Origin: Symbiodinium sp. CCMP2592
Taxonomy: Eukaryota; Sar; Dinophyceae; Suessiales; Symbiodiniaceae
NCBI GenBank assembly: GCA_905221615.1
Contig: CAJNDT010003301.1
Location: 142,001 to 206,000, forward strand
Length of the DNA stretch: 64,000 nucleotides
Direction: 5' to 3'
Position numbers and translations under genes: made by a program. Below are positions 30,770 to 42,170 of the stretch, piece after piece. The notes beneath the pieces are model-generated. The model did no database searches. It was not told where the DNA came from and saw nothing but the letters and a program-made list of their open reading frames with translations. The first letter of the stretch is position 1. Each line of letters opens with the position of its first letter.

Positions 30770-31400
30770 CCATGCGGGAATTCAAGGAACGATAAGACGA
30801 CGAGCCGTGCCTGCAGGCTGATGAAAGAATCGGCCTGGGGAACGCGAGGGAGAAAGCTCCGACGTCTCGGGAGGAAGAGGCCGTCGTCGCTTTCGTAGTC
30901 GGAATCGAACCTGCTCCAAGTCTCGTGCAAACTCGCTTCCTGATACCTTTAAACCTTCAATGGCTTCAACATGAGACTTTGGAACGAGTGGCAAAGGCCG
31001 TGGGAGAATTCAACGAACCTTCACGGCAACATCCTCATTTTCAATCGTTTTCTGCTGAGAAGCAACCACTCCATATCTCCGGCCTCCCTTGTCAAAAAGA
31101 ACCCTCCGATTCAAAGAACCCTGCTACACTATGCAACCGAGACCACCTTCCGAAGTCCAGGTCATCATCAAACGCAAAGCGGTCGCGAGCGAAGTACATC
31201 TGCTCGAGCACAGGATCTGTAATGAGAGCAAAGCAATATTACCTCCTGAGCCCAACAGCTGCGCGCACGGAGCCTCAAGCACGGTTCCAAGCAGCACGGG
31301 CAGGCGAGGTCAATCGCCGTATTATGAGCACTATCGGTCACTATCGGCACTGGCTTTGACTTGGTGATGAAGCCTTGGAACCTTAGAAGTGTCAAGCAAA
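30770..31400 (-). CDS. Candidate multi-exon minus-strand gene fragment
   Basis: The frame PVLLGTVLEAPCAQLLGSG is followed by GTAATATTGC...TTACAG (26 nt) and continues in phase as DPVLEQMYFARDRFAFDDDL. Further blocks read GSLNRRVLFDKGGRRYGVVA with ENEDVAVK, SHVEAIEGLK, and FDSDYESDDGLFLPRRRSFL up to TGA near 30773. The G-x-YGVV...VAVK block is weakly reminiscent of a kinase N-lobe, but too short to claim. The junction between the second and third block is out of phase, so this may be a decaying gene. Confidence 0.35.
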
Positions 31401-31443
31401 GTTCAACTCATTCCACTTGTTCGTTTGCTTAATTAGGGCGGGC

Positions 31444-31556
31444 TGCCTCAAGGCTCCTGGACCCTTGTAGTGAGATCCCGAGCCCTAGCCCCCGAAACCC
31501 TAAACCCTAAACCCTAAACCCCAGAAAGCCCAAGACCCTCTTAGGAGCCTTAGGGT
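31444..31556. repeat. Family P element containing an expanded telomeric patch
   Basis: The normal core GAAACCCT is expanded here to four consecutive AAACCCT units before the sequence resumes with CCAGAAAGCCCAAGACC. The arms are otherwise typical (AAGGCTCCTGGACCC / TAGGAGCCTTAGGGT). Confidence 0.85.
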
Positions 31557-32650
31557 GGGCCCTAAACCCCTGAACCCACAAGGCCCAAACTGATCGCGCC
31601 TGCTCGCTCTTCGTCCGATTGGGCCACTTCTGTTGAGCCTCTGTGTGGGGCGTCACCAAGAAAGCCCAATACTCCGCAATTGTGAATAGTAGACCTGAAA
31701 AATACTGGGGCCGTAAGATTGTATGTAAAAGTTCTACTCCTGAATTAAGGGGTATGGGGCTCTCTGGGCAGAGGGTTTGATATGGGAATTGCCAGGCTCT
31801 TATCGGACTCATTTGTCTCGTTTGGAAAGCCCTAATCTCTGAACCCTAAACTCCTGAACTAGATATGTCCTGGACCCTTTGGCATTTTCAACATGGCAGG
31901 CAATGGCAGGCAATGGCAGGCTTTCAAACTCTTTCACTTATGCCTCTCGAAGACTCCAGGTATTCCTTTAAAGGGCTTATTGTATGCAGAACACTTCAAA
32001 CTGAAATAAAATGTGAGCAACAACAGCTTCCAACCCAAATGGGCTAAGGGTTTCTTGTTGGTTGTCCACTTTGCTTTTGAGCCCACGAAAACACACCAAA
32101 CAACTAAAATTAGATCCTACCTTAACCCCAAAGAGCCCGCAGTTTTCGGGTTTCTTGTCATGACTTGTTGCTATTGCTTCGTAAACGGCTAGGGTTTTGA
32201 ACGGTCCAGAGTCCAGGTACACCCCAAAAAGCCGGGACACACCCTGATGATTCAACCAAACACCAAACACCAAACACAGAACAGAGGGACAGCCACCTCC
32301 AAGAACCCCCCAAAACCCTGACATCTAGCAGTGTTTAGGATGTATATAGGGTGTAGGGTTTAGCGCAGTAGGGTTACTATAGTTACTATAACGGATTGCT
32401 ATTGGGGTTAATAGAAGGGTTACTACAAGGGCTTTCGCCCTGTACAAAGAAGCCAACCTAAGCCCCATACGCTGAGTCCTAAGTCGCCCGCCTAAGGTGG
32501 AGGAAGGAAGGTCGGCCATGATCAAGGGCCCGACAGCCTGGGTTGCGGGCTCCGAACTTCACAGGGCTTCTTGGGCTCTAGGATTGGCCCTTCGAGTAGA
32601 GTTTAGGGTCTGGATTAGGGGGTTTATAGGGTTATAGGGTTACAGGGAAT

Positions 32651-32762
32651 ACTTGGAGGTTCATGGGTAGTTAGAATCGGAGTTTTGAGTCGCCGAATAT
32701 GGGTTGTAATCATAGTTACCCCACTTATACTTCCACTTATATCTACCCATGAACCTCCAAGT
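32651..32762. repeat. Family O inverted-repeat element, perfect 20-bp arms
   Basis: ACTTGGAGGTTCATGGGTAG at the left is exactly complemented at the right end. It is a single copy in this window; a distant relative with ACTTGGAGGATCATGGGACT lies at 44268. Confidence 0.85.
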
Positions 32763-32904
32763 AGGGTTTGAGAGTATAACTAAGGTTATAGGGCTTAGGG
32801 GTTGTAGGGTTCCGTGCTTCAATAGCTGAGGTGTTGATTATTCTATGAAGTCTCAGGGCACTGGGGCTCGCGGCCTGGAGGAGACCCTTAGGGTTTAGGT
32901 GTAG

Positions 32905-33007
32905 CTTAGCGGCTGAGTACCCTCGCCCAGAAAAGGTTAACCTTTTCAATTATCGGTAGGATTTTCTCAGCCCCAAAAGGTTAAAGGTTACCTACTCACC
33001 TACTAAG
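32905..33007. repeat. Family C MITE-like element
   Basis: CTTAGCGGCTGAGTACCCTC ... CCTACTCACCTACTAAG. Flanks GTAG and TTAG are a near 4-bp duplication. Confidence 0.78.
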
Positions 33008-33665
33008 TTAGGGTCTTGAAGGTTGCTTAGGGTTTTGGATTTAGGGTCTAGGTTTAAGGGCTTCGGGTTTACGGATTGGCAAGTATAGAGGACCAAGAAG
33101 GAGTACCCATCGTAAGGGTCTGGTGTTTGGGGCCTATGTCGCAAAATGCGCACGTCCGAGACCCAAGCCCACTGCAAGGCTGACCCTACTAACAGAGCCA
33201 CCTGCGCAAAACAACTGGTTGCTGAGATACTGTCATATGCGTGCTGGCTTAAGAGTATAGTTTTAAAGTTCAGGGGCCATTCGCAGATACAAGTACAAGG
33301 GCGGATGCAACCATGTTAATGGGGGGTCACAACCGCTAACTGTCATGGACGTAAACACCTCCACGCTTGTCATTTCAAACAGAACTTGAATCCTAAATCC
33401 TAACCCCTGGTTTTACAGTTCCTTCCCTAACCCCTGGTTTTACAGTTCCTTGAAGGGTTCTTATAAGGTTTAAGTAAAGGTAGTGTAGGGTTTAGGGTTT
33501 AGGTTTTCGAGGTAGCCCATCCAGACGATAAATACAAAGGCAAGGAGGGAGGAAATCCCTGAGACCAAGTCAACCAACCGGAGCGCAACAACTTTAGGGT
33601 CCAAGGCGCACCGATCTTATGCAACCATGTCCTCAAAATCCTGACGGCCAATCTTTGTATCAAGA

Positions 33666-33866
33666 CCCAAAGGGTCCAAGTATCATTCCGGTATATACTT
33701 AAAGGGTATTTTGGTGGTATAAGTATATAACATATAAAGGTAGTTGTCAAAATTAGTGGTTCCTTTTTGGATCCCTATTACGCATGATACGGCACCTATT
33801 ATTTAGGGTACCCAAGAAGGGGCCCTAATTTTGACAACCACCCTGTTGATACTTGGACCCTTTGGG
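33666..33866. repeat. Family A element with a family K element nested inside
   Basis: Outer ends CCCAAAGGGTCCAAGTATCA and GATACTTGGACCCTTTGGG are flanked by AGA on both sides. A family K copy (33739-33843, GGTAGTTGTCAAAATTA ... TAATTTTGACAACCACC) sits in the right arm. The free-standing K copy is at 42068. Confidence 0.87.
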
Positions 33867-34397
33867 AGATCTGACTGCCTGAATAAACCTTACGCCCCGG
33901 ACCACCAGAGCGCGCCCCCTCAAGGCCCACAACCCTCCATCGCAAAGCCCTCTATGAGCTTTCGCCGGGCGGCTGCAACATCCTGATGGAACTCGCGGAT
34001 GCCGACCTTGCATGCGGCAGGAGGCTGGAATTGCCCTGAGCTGCCAATACCCCTTGATTAAGGAAGATACCTTCAATCATAGTATTAAGCCCCCCCATCA
34101 TTTAAGATATATTCCTTAACTAAGGGGTTTTTGGTTCTCTGGGGAGTCTGGCATTGTAGTCTCAAGAACCGCATCTAAGGCGTAGTAAGTCTGACCCATT
34201 TCGACTAATCTTCGGCGCTGTGCCCTAAACCCTACACCCTAAACTCCTAAACCCTAGACCGTACAATGCCGTATAGTAACCCTATAGATCCGTTTGAAGG
34301 AACCCCTAAACCCTAAACCCTACATCCCAACAACTCTAAACCCCGTAAGGGCGAGCTGCAAAGCTAAACCCCCGACTTAGACCCTTAAACCAATAAA

Positions 34398-34509
34398 CCC
34401 AAAGGGTCCAAAGTACCTTTATAGTAGAATGTAGGGTTTCTATGTCAGGAACTACTATTATTATGATTTGGGGAAGTATCCCCCATAACCGTACCTAGGA
34501 CCCTTTGGG
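34398..34509. repeat. Family B MITE-like element
   Basis: CCCAAAGGGTCCAAAGTACC ... ACCTAGGACCCTTTGGG, flanked by AAA on both sides. Confidence 0.85.
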
Positions 34510-34913
34510 AAAGGATTTCTCACGATGATGTCGGCTTTGAGGTCGGGACCACGTGACGTATGCAGCCCTCCGTCCTCTCGAAGGGAAGATGCAAGAGCTC
34601 CACGTTGATACCTGGCTGTCTTTGGGGGTTTCCTAAACCCCCAACAGTAGGTAAAATAATGGCCCAACACCTATAAAAGACATAATTTTGGGGTCCAGGT
34701 TAAGGTTTTTCAGGGTTTAGGGTTGGGGTCCCTAATCCAGCAAATCCGCAAAGTCTTGACTGATACCCGATGTTTAGCGCTAGGGCCTTTAGGGTGTAAG
34801 CTTCCCTTTTCAAGGACTTAAATAAGGAACTTCTTTGAAGGGATTAGGGATTAGGGCGTATAGAGTCTGATTAGGGAGAAAAGAGTTTAGGGGTTCGGGG
34901 TTTATGGTTTACT

Positions 34914-35018
34914 TATAGTCTCCATTGTAGTTCCTTTTTTGGTTAACCAAAGTCTCTATTATAGGATCCTAACCATAAAGCTGGTTAACCAAGAAAAGGA
35001 AATACAATGGAGACTATA
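34914..35018. repeat. Family G MITE-like element, long arms
   Basis: TATAGTCTCCATTGTAGTTC at the left and GGAAATACAATGGAGACTAT at the right. The inner arms GGTTAACCAA also pair. The centre is CTATTATAGGATCC. Confidence 0.85.
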
Positions 35019-35438
35019 GGTAGGGTCTATCATTCCGCAGGGGCTTGAAAGTCTTTGCGCCATGTGCACCTAGTCCCTATAGGCAGGCAGTTTGTGTCCT
35101 GGGCTCACAGCCGCATAATGTAGAAGACGGAATAATTGCCTATGAAGGTCCTAAACCAGGACTTAGGTTAGGGTTGAGGGTTGCGAGCCTTGGTAATTAG
35201 AATAGGATTCCTTTAAAGGGTTCTTAAGAGGGGTTCTTTACCGGATCTATGGTATACAGGGTCGAGGGATGAACTTTCAAGGAAGGCGCAGTGCCAACTT
35301 CAACCGAGAGCCGCTGTCCTTTTTGTGGGGTTTCAGGTTCAGTTTCCTGAAGCACGAGACTGCCTGCGTTTGAGCTGGAACAAGGCAGATGTCCACCTGT
35401 TGGGGTTTAGGGCTGAAGCTGAGGGTTTAAAGGGAACT

Positions 35439-35523
35439 CCAGAAAGTTGGAATATGGTTTCAGGGTAGGATACCCTATAATTTACCATAAAGGGTTTAGG
35501 ATAATCATATTCCAACTTTCTGG
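35439..35523. repeat. Family H inverted-repeat element
   Basis: CCAGAAAGTTGGAATATG ... CATATTCCAACTTTCTGG, a perfect 18-bp inverted repeat. Copies are also at 50031 and 51573. Confidence 0.85.
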
Positions 35524-35623
35524 CTTTTACTTTAAAGGGCTGGGGTTTAGTAGGGTGCAGGGCGGTCGAAACTGCAGAGGCTTTGCTGCCAAGAGCGCAG
35601 TCACCCATCTTCACGGATCCAAG

Positions 35624-35744
35624 GGTAAAAGGAGGGACCCTTAATAAGGACCCCTAGGTATATACCCTTAATATAGCCATTATATACCCGTTATGCCCCA
35701 TTATAAGGTAGGGGTCCCCATTAAGGGTCCCTCCTTTTCCCCTT
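35624..35744. repeat. Inverted-repeat element (family M)
   Basis: GGGTAAAAGGAGGGACCCTT pairs with AAGGGTCCCTCCTTTTCCCC across a TATATACCC-rich centre. Only copy seen. Confidence 0.75.
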
Positions 35745-36032
35745 TGAGCGGAGCCCAACACCCACAAGCAAAAAGTGTATGCACAGCAGGGCTGCACATT
35801 CAGGGCAGGAGCCCACAAGCATATAACATGAGTCCTAGAAGATCCTAGTTGGGGCTTTTAAAGCCTTTGAAAAATAGTAGTAAATAAGATCCTCTTAAGC
35901 CCAATAAGGAAAAATATATAATCTCCCAAAGCCCTACCTAGAGATCCTAGAAGCCAGCAAGATTGTCGAAGTCTGAATATTTGCAGATATCGTTCCTGGA
36001 GATTTCTATCATAATCATCGTTGATTATATAA

Positions 36033-36122
36033 CCCAAAGGGTCCAGGTATTATTATGGTATATACTTAGACCCCCAAAATACCCTATAAGCATATACCAT
36101 TATGATACTTGGACCGTTTGGG
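36033..36122. repeat. Family A MITE-like element
   Basis: Full-length 90-bp copy with the interior ATACTTAGACCCCCAAAATA. It serves as a good reference for the family. Confidence 0.85.
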
Positions 36123-36208
36123 CAGCAGCCCCTAAAATGACAAAACCCTGACAGTGAGCCGGAAAGAACCCCTTAAGGGAAACCTTTCAGTTTGCCCCCG
36201 AACACAGG

Positions 36209-36335
36209 CCCAAATGTCCAAAGTATCTATATATTGGGGTTTAGGGTTTTGGGTAGAATGTGAGGTTTCTGTGTTCTGAATCCATATTCTGATTTCGGGA
36301 GTATGCCTAAACCCTAAACCCTAGGACCCTTTGGG
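36209..36335. repeat. Family B element with telomeric patches in both arms
   Basis: Compared with the 38060 copy, about 20 bp containing GGGGTTTAGGG are inserted after CTATATA in the left arm, and CTAAACCCTAAACC replaces CATAACAGTACA in the right arm. The two patches are complementary, so the palindrome is kept. Confidence 0.85.
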
Positions 36336-36539
36336 CAGGTCAAGGTGCAGTTTCCCGCAGAATCTTGCAGACCCGCGTTCAGCGCCAAAGCCTTTCCGGA
36401 AGCTGCTAAACCCTATATGTGTACCCTTATAGATCCCTTAATTAAAGGACCCCTTAAGCACCCTTACATCTTCCCGGTCAACCCTTATCAAACCCCGCAA
36501 CCTCTAAACCCAGCGACTTAACCCTAAACCCTTAACCCT

Positions 36540-36660
36540 CTACCCTAAGGGTCCAGGTATCTCCTTCTATAGGAGGGTCCGGAATCTCCTAGGGAGAGCC
36601 CTTGGGCCTCTTTGGTGTCTCAGAAATCCTACCCTAAAGTGTTAGGACCCTGAGGGTAAA
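36540..36660. repeat. Family L repeat, copy 1
   Basis: ACCCTAAGGGTCCAGGTATC ... GTTAGGACCCTGAGGGTA. It is closely similar to 52434-52556, including the unusual GGAATCTCCTAG and TCTCAGAAATCCTAC interior. Confidence 0.78.
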
Positions 36661-36673
36661 GCCTCTTTATGTA

Positions 36674-36775
36674 GGGGCCTTAGTAAGTAGAATAGGGTGT
36701 GGGTCGGCATATTATACTATAACTAGTTCAAGGAACCCCACACCCGATTCTAGTTATCAAGGCCACTGCATTATC
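36674..36775. repeat. Family J element
   Basis: Contains GGGGCCTTAGTAAGTAGAAT and the family's CATATTATACTATAAC centre. Confidence 0.65.
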
Positions 36776-37382
36776 TGTTGAAGAACTCCTTATGATAGGA
36801 CTTTGGGTCCTTTTTGGGTACCGGAAAATCCTAGGACTACTTGGACCCTTCGGGTTGAGAGCGCAGGGGCTAACATAGCGGGCCTTCACAACTAGGATTT
36901 GGGTTTCGGGTTTAGGGTTTAGGGTTCAAGTGTTGCATACCGTACAACTACTACCGCAGGACGAAAGTTCGCCACACTGCCTCTAACTCAACATTTGTAG
37001 CAGTGCCACCCCTTTTCCACCTTAGACTCCTGACACAAGCTCCCTAAGGCTCTCCGCGGAGAACATTAGATTATAGTAGTATAATATTATTCCAGGAAAT
37101 TAACCACCCCGCCACGCTGACTGATCTGCGAACTCCAGATCTCGAACTTTAAACCCTAAGATTTACCATAACCCCAAACAACCTACCTTTTGAGGGCTGC
37201 TTATTATGACTTCTTGACATAACAAACCTAACCCCGGGGCTCTAAGGACTCATGTGTCAAGGCTGTTGGGCCCAACGAGCATACTACAGTATATAAGGCT
37301 CTTGGGCTAGTTTGAGCCTTCGGGTAAGTCGTACATCCTACAATCTACGTCTTCAGTTTCAGGGGGGCCCCTGAGAAACGCA

Positions 37383-37478
37383 CCCAAAGTGTCCAAGCAC
37401 CATTATCGTAGGTACTTACAAGCAGCAAGTGTTTGGGCCCCAAAAGTATATACCATACCAGTACTTGGACGTTGTGGG
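37383..37478. repeat. Family A element, diverged
   Basis: CCCAAAGTGTCCAAGCACCA ... GTACTTGGACGTTGTGGG. Both arms carry several substitutions. Confidence 0.65.
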
Positions 37479-37765
37479 TCATATCATATGGATAGTTCTC
37501 TAAATTAGGGCCATCTTTAGGTCCTGTTTATAAGGCTGCCGTACTATTTTAGAGACCTACAGCGGGCCCTGATTTAGAGAACAACGTATATGGAGATTCC
37601 CAGGGACAATTGTAGGTACTTAGCCCTAAACCCTAAACCCTTTGAGAAGGTCATATATGGAGATTCCCAGGGACAGGCTGTCCGGCGTATATAGTCGCCG
37701 AAGACAACCGCTGGCGCACATGATCCCGATCCTCCGAACTAGGTAGGGTCAAGAGCCTTAATAGT

Positions 37766-37900
37766 TATGTGTATGTATATGTGTATATGTATGTGTATGT
37801 GGATGTGTGTGTATGTATGCATGCATGCATGCATGCATGCATGCATGTATGTATGTCTGCATGCATGTGTGCATGTATGCATGTATGTATCTAGATGTGT
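37766..37900. repeat. GTAT / ATGC microsatellite
   Basis: Mixed (GTATGT)n leads into at least seven ATGC units, then degenerate GTATGCAT. This explains the M/C/Y-rich open frames on both strands. Confidence 0.92.
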
Positions 37901-38059
37901 GTGTTTCTGTGCATACAATTGTAGAACCCTGAAACATGCAATGCGTAGATCTGCATTCCAAACAGTAATGTATGAACAACATGTATTTGTAACAGAGAAG
38001 GAGTAAGAATAGCAGTAGGCGTAGGAGTAGCAGCAGAAGTGGGAGGAGGAGTAGTCGTT

Positions 38060-38168
38060 CCCAAAGGGTCCAAAGTACCGATATAGTAGAATGTACGGTT
38101 TTTCTATTAGGAATTCCTATTATGATTTGGGGAAGTATTCCCCATAACAGTACATAGGACCCTTTGGG
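38060..38168. repeat. Family B MITE-like element
   Basis: CCCAAAGGGTCCAAAGTACC ... TACATAGGACCCTTTGGG, an uninterrupted reference copy for the family. Confidence 0.85.
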
Positions 38169-38913
38169 CTTAAACCCGTACAGCAACCCTCACATGCTAT
38201 GGAGAGCCAGCGAAAGGTTCGGGTCCTGGGAGCGGAAGCAGGATACGAAGTCGTTGCCGGCAAGATCTGTCGAGGAGCACCCACGCAGGAACCTTTGTTT
38301 GTTTTTTTGGGTGGCGGGATTGGGTTTGAGGGTCGACGGGTTCAGGGAGAATGGGTGGGTTTCAGGAGTTATTGTCGTTTAGGGCTCTTGGTGTTTGATG
38401 CTTTTGGGGGCGATTGGTTGCCGGTTTATGACTATGTAATCACGCTGCACCCTGAACCCTGCCGGCGTGTCTGAATAGGGATCCCGCAGGTAATTAGAGA
38501 CCTTCGGATGGTCCATCTGTTTTTGGTTGAGGGCTTAGGCTCAGGGTAGACAGCTAGTGCCTATAAGCCATATCCCCGCATAAAACCCTGCGGATGGCGC
38601 AGGCCCTCGCTCAGTCCATTGCATCGCGGAACGCATCAAACATAGAGCAAGCAGAACAAAACTATGAACTTTATGCCGAAATGCGTCAACCCCACTTGCA
38701 ACTATGCATCAGCCTTTATACCCGCATAGCTCCGTGTAGAAACTCCAGTTTAGAGGACAACTTTGCATGCGATCCTGAACCCGCCCTCCCCCCCAAAAAA
38801 ACATTCCCTGCTTGAAAACACCCATGAACTTGCTATTGTTATTCGTGCTATCCTAACATTGTCACCATGACATTTTGTTAGTGCCACGATGATGATTACT
38901 ATCACTAACTGCG

Positions 38914-39006
38914 CCTCCGTTGTAGTTCCTATTTGGTTAACCATGTTTATGGTTCGGATCCTACAACACAAAACTGGCTAACCAAAACCGGAGCTACAAT
39001 GGAGAC
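38914..39006. repeat. Family G element
   Basis: CCTCCGTTGTAGTTCC ... GGAGCTACAATGGAGAC with inner TTTGGTTAACC / GGCTAACCAAA arms. Confidence 0.8.
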
Positions 39007-39437
39007 TTTTCTGCATGGCAATGGAATATCACCCTAAGGGTCAAAAGGAACCAATAATTAGGTACTAGGGTTTCGGATAGTAGGTAGTTATGTAGGTCAG
39101 TTTTGGAGAGTATATGACCGAAAGGATCCAAGCACCATTAAAGTCGGTACATGGTAGGTATTTGGGTGCCAGAAGTATATACTATACAATCACTTGGACC
39201 GATAGGGTGATAATTAGGTACTTGGACCTTTAGAGTAACATGTCAAGGAGCAAGGTCGACAAAGCAGCAGAGTCCTTGGTCTAGCCCGAAGATTCAACAT
39301 CTAAGGCATGCCTGAAACTGCGCCAGTATGGAACCATGTATTCAAATAGGGATCCTTTAAGGATTCCTTTTAAGGGTTACTTTCAGGGTTCTATAAGGGT
39401 GTATAGGATTAAGGGTGGATTCTACCGTGTATTCGAG

Positions 39438-39533
39438 TCCACGTACCCAAGTGGTATATACTTTGGCCTTAAATAATGGGTACTTTGGAGGCGAAGTATA
39501 TACTGTTTGGGTACATGGACCCTTGGGAATGTA
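39438..39533. repeat. Family N element
   Basis: GTCCACGTACCCAAGTGGTA ... TTTGGGTACATGGACCC around TATATACTTTGGCC. Confidence 0.7.
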
Positions 39534-39642
39534 GAGGGTCCTTCAACCAAAAGCAGGGGCCTGTTTGGTAGTTGACGTTCAGCTTTAGGGACTTACTTGG
39601 TTTTTGCACTGCGGCCCTGCTTTGCTTGCGGGTTAGCCTGTT

Positions 39643-39746
39643 TACCCTAAGGCTCCTGGACCCTTGTAGTGAGATCCTGGACCCTAGCCCCCAAAGCCGA
39701 AACCCTCCCCCAGAGAGCCCAAGACCCTCTTTGGAGCCTTAGGGTA
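39643..39746. repeat. Family P palindromic element
   Basis: TACCCTAAGGCTCCTGGACC ... GGAGCCTTAGGGTA, in the same orientation as the copies at 543 and 31444. Confidence 0.85.
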
Positions 39747-40545
39747 CAGCCCTACAGTCCAAAATTGCAACCCAACGGGTCGTCTCCGTCTGGCTGCCTA
39801 GGCCCCTAAACCCGGAGCCTGTTCTAGAGTCCTTCTAGTTTCAAGTTTCAATAGGTCCATGCTTGGGTTTAGGGTTTGGGGATTAAGGTTTCGGGCTTGG
39901 GGTTCGATGGTCGCTGTTCGTGGTCCCTCTCTTGTGGTAAGTAGCGCGTACTCCCAAAGATATTACAGCGCTTATGGTGTAGAGGCTCGGGCCGATACGG
40001 GGATTCTGGAAATAACCAGAGCTAACCAGCCGGCTCTGGAAACGTGCCCCGGATAGCAGCAGAATGGTATCGAACGTTTAGCCACAATCCTTTTAACCAT
40101 GAAGCTGCCTAAACCCTACAAACCCCTGAACCCCAAAGCCCTTATAGAACCCTTATAGATCCCTCTAAAGGAAGCCTTATCGATCCCTGTAAAGGAACCC
40201 TTATGAACTTATGGATCCCTTTAAAAAAACCCTGAACCTCGGAGAATTCGACCACAAGCGCCTCGGTGAGTTGCAGCGAATCATCCAGCATGACCACAGC
40301 ATCACAGAGCCCACCGAGGATTCGATAAAGGGCAGCGAGCCTAGGGTTTAGGGCTTAGGCTTTAGGCTTTAGGGTGGATAAGATTCAACATGTACATGCT
40401 TATTCCTTATTGGGCTTAAGCACCCATAAAAATGCAAAATGTTACCCAACTATGACAAAGGAGCTCCAGCTCGCTGTTCTTCAGACTCACACCTGCAACA
40501 CGGAAACGATGCTGGCAGCGAGGGCGAGGACGACGAGAACCACCG

Positions 40546-41255
<710 letters not shown>

Positions 41256-41304
41256 CTCCGGTCACTATCATCAAGACCACGTTTACTCAGACTCTCATGC
41301 ATAT

Positions 41305-41407
41305 CCCAAAGGGTCCAAGTGTCACTATGGTATATACTTAGACCCCCCCCCCCAAAAAAAAAAATACGCTGTAAGTATATGCCATAATGATACTTGGACC
41401 CTTTGGG
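41305..41407. repeat. Family A MITE-like element with homopolymer expansion
   Basis: Flanked by TAT on both sides. The usual CCCCCAAAATA centre is expanded to nearly 10 C followed by about 10 A, the likely product of slippage. Confidence 0.87.
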
Positions 41408-41531
41408 TATGCTTCACTAACGAAGTCGAGTGCCCCTTCTCTGTCTCACTGAGCTGCTATTTCGTCCAGCACAGCCCAGATGACGAAACTCAGAACTTGA
41501 GTGATAATACAAAAGTGATTCGGGTACAGGG

Positions 41532-41633
41532 TGTAATGTAGGGGCCTTAATAATTAGAATGGGGTTCTGGTGTCCATTGTACTATAATTATAGTAAGGGG
41601 CCCCAAAAAATAGTATTGGGCATTATTTGTGCT
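41532..41633. repeat. Family J element
   Basis: TGTAATGTAGGGGCCTTAAT onward, with centre TGTACTATAATTATAGTA. Confidence 0.7.
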
Positions 41634-42067
41634 CAGACTGTCGGAAGTCCAGATATCGAAGCCTCTCTGCGCTCTGGCCCAGATTTGCGTGCGGATGGCG
41701 AAGGTGCCGGCAAGAACCTCGAAGTTGTTGAAAGTTTAGGGTCTAGGGTCAGGGATTTAGGGTATAGGTTTTTGCTTTGCTTTAGGGTATAGGGTTCAGG
41801 GTTAAGGGCTCCGGGCCGCCAGCAAACTGCCCTCACAAAACACAACCCTAAGCCCAACAACACAAAATCGTAAGAGCTGCAATCCATACAACCGGAACCT
41901 CATGGATCCTAACCGCGACATGCCCAACACCTCCGACACTAAACCCTCACTCTAAGCCCAAGCCCTGAGGGTCCATGTCTCTATAAATCTTGTACACTGA
42001 CCTAGAGATCCAAAACAGGAACCCCTCCAACGCGAAAGCACCAATAAGTACAAGACAAGTACAGATG

Positions 42068-42170
42068 GGTGGTTGTCGAAATTATGATACATTTTTGGGT
42101 ATCCTAAATCATAGACGCGGCAATACAATAACGACCCGAAAAGGGACCCTAATATTGACAACCACCCAGA
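42068..42170. repeat. Family K inverted-repeat element
   Basis: GGGTGGTTGTCGAAATTA ... CTAATATTGACAACCACCC. It is the free-standing counterpart of the copy nested at 33739. Confidence 0.82.

Noticed and set aside
34515-34600. Short minus-strand coding patch (GLHTSRGPDLKADIIVR)
   Set aside because: Protein-like but under 30 residues, next to a MITE and without splice sites I can defend.
41640-41720. Short coding patch next to a family J element
   Set aside because: Both strands give plausible short peptides and no neighbouring exon supports either.
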